A stretch of DNA of 64,000 nt from Blastopirellula sp. J2-11. GTDB lineage: Bacteria; Planctomycetota; Planctomycetia; Pirellulales; Pirellulaceae. Location: positions 5,766,001 through 5,830,000 of the forward strand of contig NZ_CP097384.1 of assembly GCF_024584705.1 (NCBI RefSeq). Direction: 5' to 3'. Below, in pieces: positions 59,947-64,000 of the stretch (the first letter of the stretch is position 1; the number at the start of each line of letters is the position of its first letter). The position numbers and the translations under genes were made by a program. Under the pieces are notes generated by a model. The model had not been told where the DNA came from. It saw nothing but the letters and a program-made list of their open reading frames with translations, and made no database searches.

Positions 59947-62900
59947 ATGGCCAACGCCCAATTCCCGCAAGTTCGGTTTCGCGGAAAACTGCGCCCTTCA
60001 CAACAGGATGCGGTGGAAATAGCCCGCAAAAGCCTCGATTCGGGCGAGCGGCAACTCTATGTCGTCGCCCCGCCGGGATCGGGAAAGACCGTTTTGGGCC
60101 TGTATCTCTGGGCCGAATGCGTGAAGCGTCCGGCGCTGGTCCTCTCTCCCAATTCGGCCATTCAAATGCAATGGGCGGCGCGGACCGACCTGTTTGATCG
60201 CACGCCGCCCGGCGGCGAGTTGGCCAGCACCGACCCCAAGACTCCCGGCTTGCTCACGTCGCTCACCTATCAATCGGTTACGCTGCCGCGCCGCGGTGAC
60301 GACGGACTCGATGACGCCGCGCTCGATCTGTGGCGCGGCAAGCTGATCGAAAAAGAGGCGGCTCGCGATCCCGAAGAGGCCCGCATCTGGATCCGCGATC
60401 TGCAGAAGCACAATCGCGACTACTATGATCAACGTCTGTCCGCCTATCGCAAAGAGATTCGCGACGAAGCGAGCCAGCGCGGGGATACGCTCGACATGCT
60501 GCATCGTTCGTCGCTGGCGACACTCGACCGGTTAAAGACGCAGCAGATCGGGCTGATCATCCTGGACGAGTGTCATCATCTGGTCGGTCACTGGGGACGC
60601 GTGTTGGCGGACGCCGCGGTGATGTTCGACAATCCGGTCATCCTGGGCCTGACGGCGACGCCCCCGGATGTCGATAACAAATCTCCCCAAGACTTTGAAC
60701 GTTACGCAACCTTCTTTGGCCCAATCGATTACGACGTCCCGGTCCCGGCGGTGGTGAAGGACGGTTTCCTGGCGCCCTATCAAGACCTCGCCTACTTTGT
60801 GCGGCCCAGCGAAGCCGAATTGCGCTACGTCGCCAACGCCGATGATCTGCTGCACGAGATCGTTGATCTCGCCAGCGCACCGCGCGACGGGAGCGCCGCG
60901 TCACAGGAAGTCGTCGCCCCCCAGCCGGTCAAACCGCCGACATCCGAGCCGACCGAAGAAGAAGAGGCGCCGATCCAGTTGCTCGATCTTTCGGCGCTGC
61001 AAGTCGTCGGTTCGGCGGAAGCGGCCTACGCAGAAGAGGCCGAGTCCGAACCGACCGCCAGGGTCGATCCGGTCGCCGTCGCCGAAATAGAGGTCGAAAC
61101 AGTCGCCGACGCGCCCCGTATCGCGCCGCTTCCCGCGTGGTTGCTGACTTCGCTCGCCGAGAAGAAGCATGCGGCGCAGAAGTTCAACACCTGGTCGGCC
61201 TTCGAACGGCGCGATCCCGAGTTCGCCGCGGCGGCGCGCGTCTTCTTACAAATGCGCGAGTTGGCCCTACCGGCAGATGTTCCGCCTGCCGAGTGGGACC
61301 CGTCAGCTGAAGCCCCCGAGATGGCGATTCTGGTCCCGGTGCTTGATCGTTACGTCCGACACGCGTTGCGACGTTCTCCCAATTCGGACGACCACGCGTT
61401 GGCGCGCGACATCATCACGCGACTGCGGATGCTCGGCGTGCAGATTACCGAAACCGGTTGTCAGGCCTGCGCTTCGCCGGTCGGTCGCGTGTTGGCTTAC
61501 TCGCGTGAAAAAGCCCGCGCCGTCATCCCGATTTTGCACGCCGAGATGGCGACGCTCGGAGATTCGATTCGCGCGATCGTCGTCGCCGACTATGAAAAAA
61601 CCGCCGCCGTCATGCCCGAAACGGCCGATTTGCTCGATGAAGAAGCCGGCGGCGCCGTCGCCGCATTTCGCACGCTGCTGCTAGATGAACAAACCGATCG
61701 ACTGCAACCGATCTTGGTGACCGGCTCCAGCGTCCTGATCGATGACGATCTACAACCGCAGTTTGATCATGTGGCGCATGCCTGGCTGCAGAAAGAAGGC
61801 TTCCGCGTTGAACTCGAATACGGCGAAGAAGAAGGATTTTGCGTCGTCCGCGGCCAAGGCGCTGATTGGTCGCCGCGCGTCTATATCGAGATGATCACCG
61901 AACTCTTCCAGCAAGGGGTCTCCCGCTGTCTGGTCGGCACCCGCGGTCTCTTGGGGGAAGGTTGGGACGCCAATAAGATCAACGTTTTGATCGATCTGAC
62001 GACGGTCACGACCAGCATGTCGGTGCGACAACTTCGTGGACGTTCGTTTCGGTTGGATCCAGCCGTTCCCGAGAAAGTCGCCAATAACTGGGATGTGGTC
62101 TGCATCGCGCCCGAGTTCAGCAAGGGCCTTGACGACTACGCCCGCTTTCGCAAGAAGCATGACAACATCTTTGGGGTCACCGACGACGGCGAAATTGAAA
62201 AAGGGGTCGGGCATGTCCATGCGGCGCTGACCGACTTGCGTCCCGAACTGCTGGAAGACTCGGTTCGCCTGCTCAACGGCGACATGCTGGTCCGCGCCGG
62301 ACAACGGACGACCGCTCGGGAACACTGGAAGATTGGTCAGCCCTATCATGGCCAGCCGCGAACCACGCTGGAAGTTCGACTCGAGCGCGACGAGCGCGAA
62401 CAATCCGGCTTTCCGCCGTTCGCCGCCAAAGGAGAAGTGTGGCGCGACGATTCATTGGCGATGAGCATCGGCACAGCGATCTTGTCGGCCTTGGCCGAGA
62501 CTCAACAAATTACTCCATCGGCTCGGCCGCAGGTTAAATCGCGAGCCGGCGGATATGTCCGGATGTTTCTGGACGACGCGTCCGAGGAAGAGAGCGAGTT
62601 GTTTGCGACCTCGCTGCGTGAAGCGCTCGGCCCGCTGCATCGCCCCCGGTACGTGGTGCCGCGGAAGCTCCGTTTCTCGACGCCCACTTTTTGGTCGAAG
62701 TTGTTGCCCCAATTTTTGGGCCAGTATCTCGAACAACAAAATGATGAGATGGTGATGCTGCACGCGGTGCCTTCGGCGCTGGCCAAAAAGAAAGAGAGCG
62801 CCGAGATCTACGAAAAGTATTGGAATCAATATGTCAGCCCCGGCCAGGCGATGTTCTCTCTGCGCGGCGCCGGCGAAGAACTACGAATCGAAGCCGAAAA

Positions 62901-62952
62901 AGCAGGCCTCACTCCGCGCGGTTCGTATCATGAGAAGGAAGTTTTTTCCTAA
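59947..62952 (+). CDS. large SF2 DEAD/DEAH-type helicase
   Basis: 1001 residues. Q-motif-like RPSQQDAVE precedes Walker A APPGSGKT (41-48). Walker B/motif II is LDECHH (206-211) and motif III is LGLTATPP. An acidic, Pro/Glu-rich insertion of about 120 residues (about 320-400) splits the core. The second RecA domain has GTRGLLGEGWDANKINVLIDL (about 665-685) and motif VI QLRGRSFRLDP. A C-terminal region of about 280 residues has no domain I recognise. It resembles the SSL2/RAD25-type (COG1061) superfamily. It could act in repair, restriction or defence; no nuclease domain is visible. Confidence 0.88.
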   Translation: MANAQFPQVRFRGKLRPSQQDAVEIARKSLDSGERQLYVVAPPGSGKTVLGLYLWAECVKRPALVLSPNSAIQMQWAARTDLFDRTPPGGELASTDPKTPGLLTSLTYQSVTLPRRGDDGLDDAALDLWRGKLIEKEAARDPEEARIWIRDLQKHNRDYYDQRLSAYRKEIRDEASQRGDTLDMLHRSSLATLDRLKTQQIGLIILDECHHLVGHWGRVLADAAVMFDNPVILGLTATPPDVDNKSPQDFERYATFFGPIDYDVPVPAVVKDGFLAPYQDLAYFVRPSEAELRYVANADDLLHEIVDLASAPRDGSAASQEVVAPQPVKPPTSEPTEEEEAPIQLLDLSALQVVGSAEAAYAEEAESEPTARVDPVAVAEIEVETVADAPRIAPLPAWLLTSLAEKKHAAQKFNTWSAFERRDPEFAAAARVFLQMRELALPADVPPAEWDPSAEAPEMAILVPVLDRYVRHALRRSPNSDDHALARDIITRLRMLGVQITETGCQACASPVGRVLAYSREKARAVIPILHAEMATLGDSIRAIVVADYEKTAAVMPETADLLDEEAGGAVAAFRTLLLDEQTDRLQPILVTGSSVLIDDDLQPQFDHVAHAWLQKEGFRVELEYGEEEGFCVVRGQGADWSPRVYIEMITELFQQGVSRCLVGTRGLLGEGWDANKINVLIDLTTVTTSMSVRQLRGRSFRLDPAVPEKVANNWDVVCIAPEFSKGLDDYARFRKKHDNIFGVTDDGEIEKGVGHVHAALTDLRPELLEDSVRLLNGDMLVRAGQRTTAREHWKIGQPYHGQPRTTLEVRLERDEREQSGFPPFAAKGEVWRDDSLAMSIGTAILSALAETQQITPSARPQVKSRAGGYVRMFLDDASEEESELFATSLREALGPLHRPRYVVPRKLRFSTPTFWSKLLPQFLGQYLEQQNDEMVMLHAVPSALAKKKESAEIYEKYWNQYVSPGQAMFSLRGAGEELRIEAEKAGLTPRGSYHEKEVFS

Positions 62953-62969
62953 GCGATGAAAGCCATTCG

Positions 62970-64000
62970 CTATCCGCCGACATAGCGCGAGTAGAGCGTG
63001 CGCGCTACAGACGGTTCCGTCGTGCCGGCGATGATCGCGCGACCGTCGGGAAAGATGGTGAGCACGTATTCGTCGACATGCAGTCGCAATAGATAAGGAT
63101 TCTTTTCGACCCGGCCGACGCCAGCGAGCTTCTCGGCCAGCGCCTCCAGTGATACGGCAGGGCGATCGGGAAAGCTAATCTGCACCGCGTTGCGTCCGCA
63201 CAGCACGGTTGATTGGCCACCCAACTCGCCGCGGAGCCATTCGTATTGTTGCTGACCGCAGGCAGGGCAATCGGCGTTGTCGCGCAAATTGTCGAGCTTG
63301 ATTTGACGCCAGCGATTTTCCCACAGATCAACGACCACGAACTCTCGCTGCACCGCGTCACGATTGCCGGAGAGCAGCTTGATCGCTTCGAGCGCTTCGA
63401 GTGATGCAACTACGTTGACGATCGGCGCGACAACGCCGGCGGTATCGCAGGTCGGCGTCATCTCGGCAGGCGGGGGCTCCGGCATCAAACAACGGAAGCA
63501 CGGGGTTTCGCCCGGCAAGATCACCATCATCCGCCCTTCGGCGCCGACGCAACCGCCGTAGATCCAGGGAATCCCGAGCTTCAACGAGGCGTCATTCAGC
63601 AGAAACCGGACGCCAAAGTTATCGGTCCCATCGATGATCACATCGACGCCGGCGGCTAGATCTTCGACGTTGCGATAGTCGACATCGGCGACATGCGTTT
63701 CGATGTTGATTTCAGAGTTGATCGCTCGTAAGCGTTGCTCGGCGGCGACCGCTTTCGGCAGGCGATCACGCACATCTTGTTCGGTATAGAGAACCTGTCG
63801 CTGCAGGTTGTTCCACTCCAGAAAGTCCCGGTCCACTATTCGCAAATGGCCGACGCCAGCGCGAGCGAGCGTCTCGGCGATCACGCTTCCCAGCGCGCCG
63901 AGTCCGACGATCAGCGCCGTCCCGCCTGCGAGTTTCGTCTGTCCTGCGGCGCCAATCGCGTGATAGGCGACTTGCCGAGCGTAGCGATCTTCAGGCTTAG
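62970..64000 (-). CDS. ThiF/MoeB/HesA E1-like adenylyltransferase (5' end outside window)
   Basis: At least 343 residues; the frame runs to the window edge, where EDRYARQVAYHAIGAAGQTKLAGG and the nucleotide-binding loop ALIVGLGALGSVIAETLARAG are read. Catalytic and substrate residues follow (DRDFLEWNNLQRQVLY, DVIIDGTDNFGVRFLLNDA), then the zinc Cys pairs (CFRCLMP and CPACGQQ). The C-terminal 90 residues are an added small domain. It activates a ubiquitin-like sulfur carrier (ThiS or MoaD type) by C-terminal adenylation for thiamine or molybdopterin synthesis; which one cannot be told without the partner gene. It faces the helicase gene tail to tail. Confidence 0.92.
   Translation of the reverse strand, partial: KPEDRYARQVAYHAIGAAGQTKLAGGTALIVGLGALGSVIAETLARAGVGHLRIVDRDFLEWNNLQRQVLYTEQDVRDRLPKAVAAEQRLRAINSEINIETHVADVDYRNVEDLAAGVDVIIDGTDNFGVRFLLNDASLKLGIPWIYGGCVGAEGRMMVILPGETPCFRCLMPEPPPAEMTPTCDTAGVVAPIVNVVASLEALEAIKLLSGNRDAVQREFVVVDLWENRWRQIKLDNLRDNADCPACGQQQYEWLRGELGGQSTVLCGRNAVQISFPDRPAVSLEALAEKLAGVGRVEKNPYLLRLHVDEYVLTIFPDGRAIIAGTTEPSVARTLYSRYVGG

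Noticed and set aside
59947-64000. helicase plus E1-like gene as an antiphage ubiquitin-like system
   Set aside because: The genes are convergent, not an operon; no E2, JAB or effector gene is seen, and the E1 resembles ThiF/MoeB metabolic enzymes.

Overview
The window looks like chromosome from a planctomycete, most likely Pirellulaceae (Blastopirellula/Bremerella/Rhodopirellula-like). The evidence is the set of lineage-typical families: a YTV-repeat secreted protein, a GYF_2-domain membrane protein, a DUF1570 protein, a copper-site secreted protein pair, ThuA-like and Tat-exported NHL proteins, duplicated ExbD, and two paralogous membrane proteins ending in NPYRSPQ-like motifs. Base composition is moderately GC-rich by eye. 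No rRNA, tRNA or CRISPR array was recognised.

Layout. 1-640 has no supported gene. 641-5398 holds a YTV-repeat protein, a MarR regulator with an operator over its own promoter, a frameshifted REP-associated transposase between REP sequences, a small membrane protein and a tandem pair of secreted copper-site proteins, one of which has lost the ligands. 5491-9423 (minus) is a dxr-rseP-HAD operon, divergent from ftsH. 11929-18672 carries fmt, an MDR oxidoreductase, metG, an AAA ATPase and rsmE. 19002-24058 (minus) holds a beta-helix protein, an Rrf2 regulator with cysH under a palindromic operator, and a Kef-type antiporter. 24243-28030 holds rhaB, a Gfo/Idh/MocA oxidoreductase and a VOC protein, separated by composite palindromic repeat elements. 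28199-31177 is an isocyanide-hydratase-like protein, two small membrane proteins and a divergent GlxA-type regulator.

31484-33223 is a 19-bp tandem array split by an intact IS3-family element (1290 bp, perfect 32-bp inverted repeats, GAT target duplication). 33405-36366 is a ferrous-iron operon (feoA, feoA, feoB and a Cys-rich partner) behind a palindromic operator. 36460-45438 holds a GYF_2 protein, an M3 peptidase, two YcxB-like membrane proteins, a Gly/Asn-rich secreted protein, a small secreted protein, a response regulator and peptide deformylase. 45677-47131 is a DUF1570 protein.

The most interesting block is 47478-53706, a tightly coupled six-gene operon: a von Willebrand A protein with a TonB/TolA-like membrane anchor, a TPR-like protein, ExbB, two ExbD proteins and a large TPR protein. 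It reads as a proton-motive-force-driven envelope machine in which a vWA domain takes the place of the usual TonB or TolA effector.

53753-59845 (minus) holds ThuA-like and thioredoxin-like secreted proteins, a TadE-TadE-TadG pseudopilin operon and a Tat-exported NHL protein. 59947-62952 is a 1001-residue SF2 helicase, and a ThiF/MoeB E1-like gene runs off the right edge.
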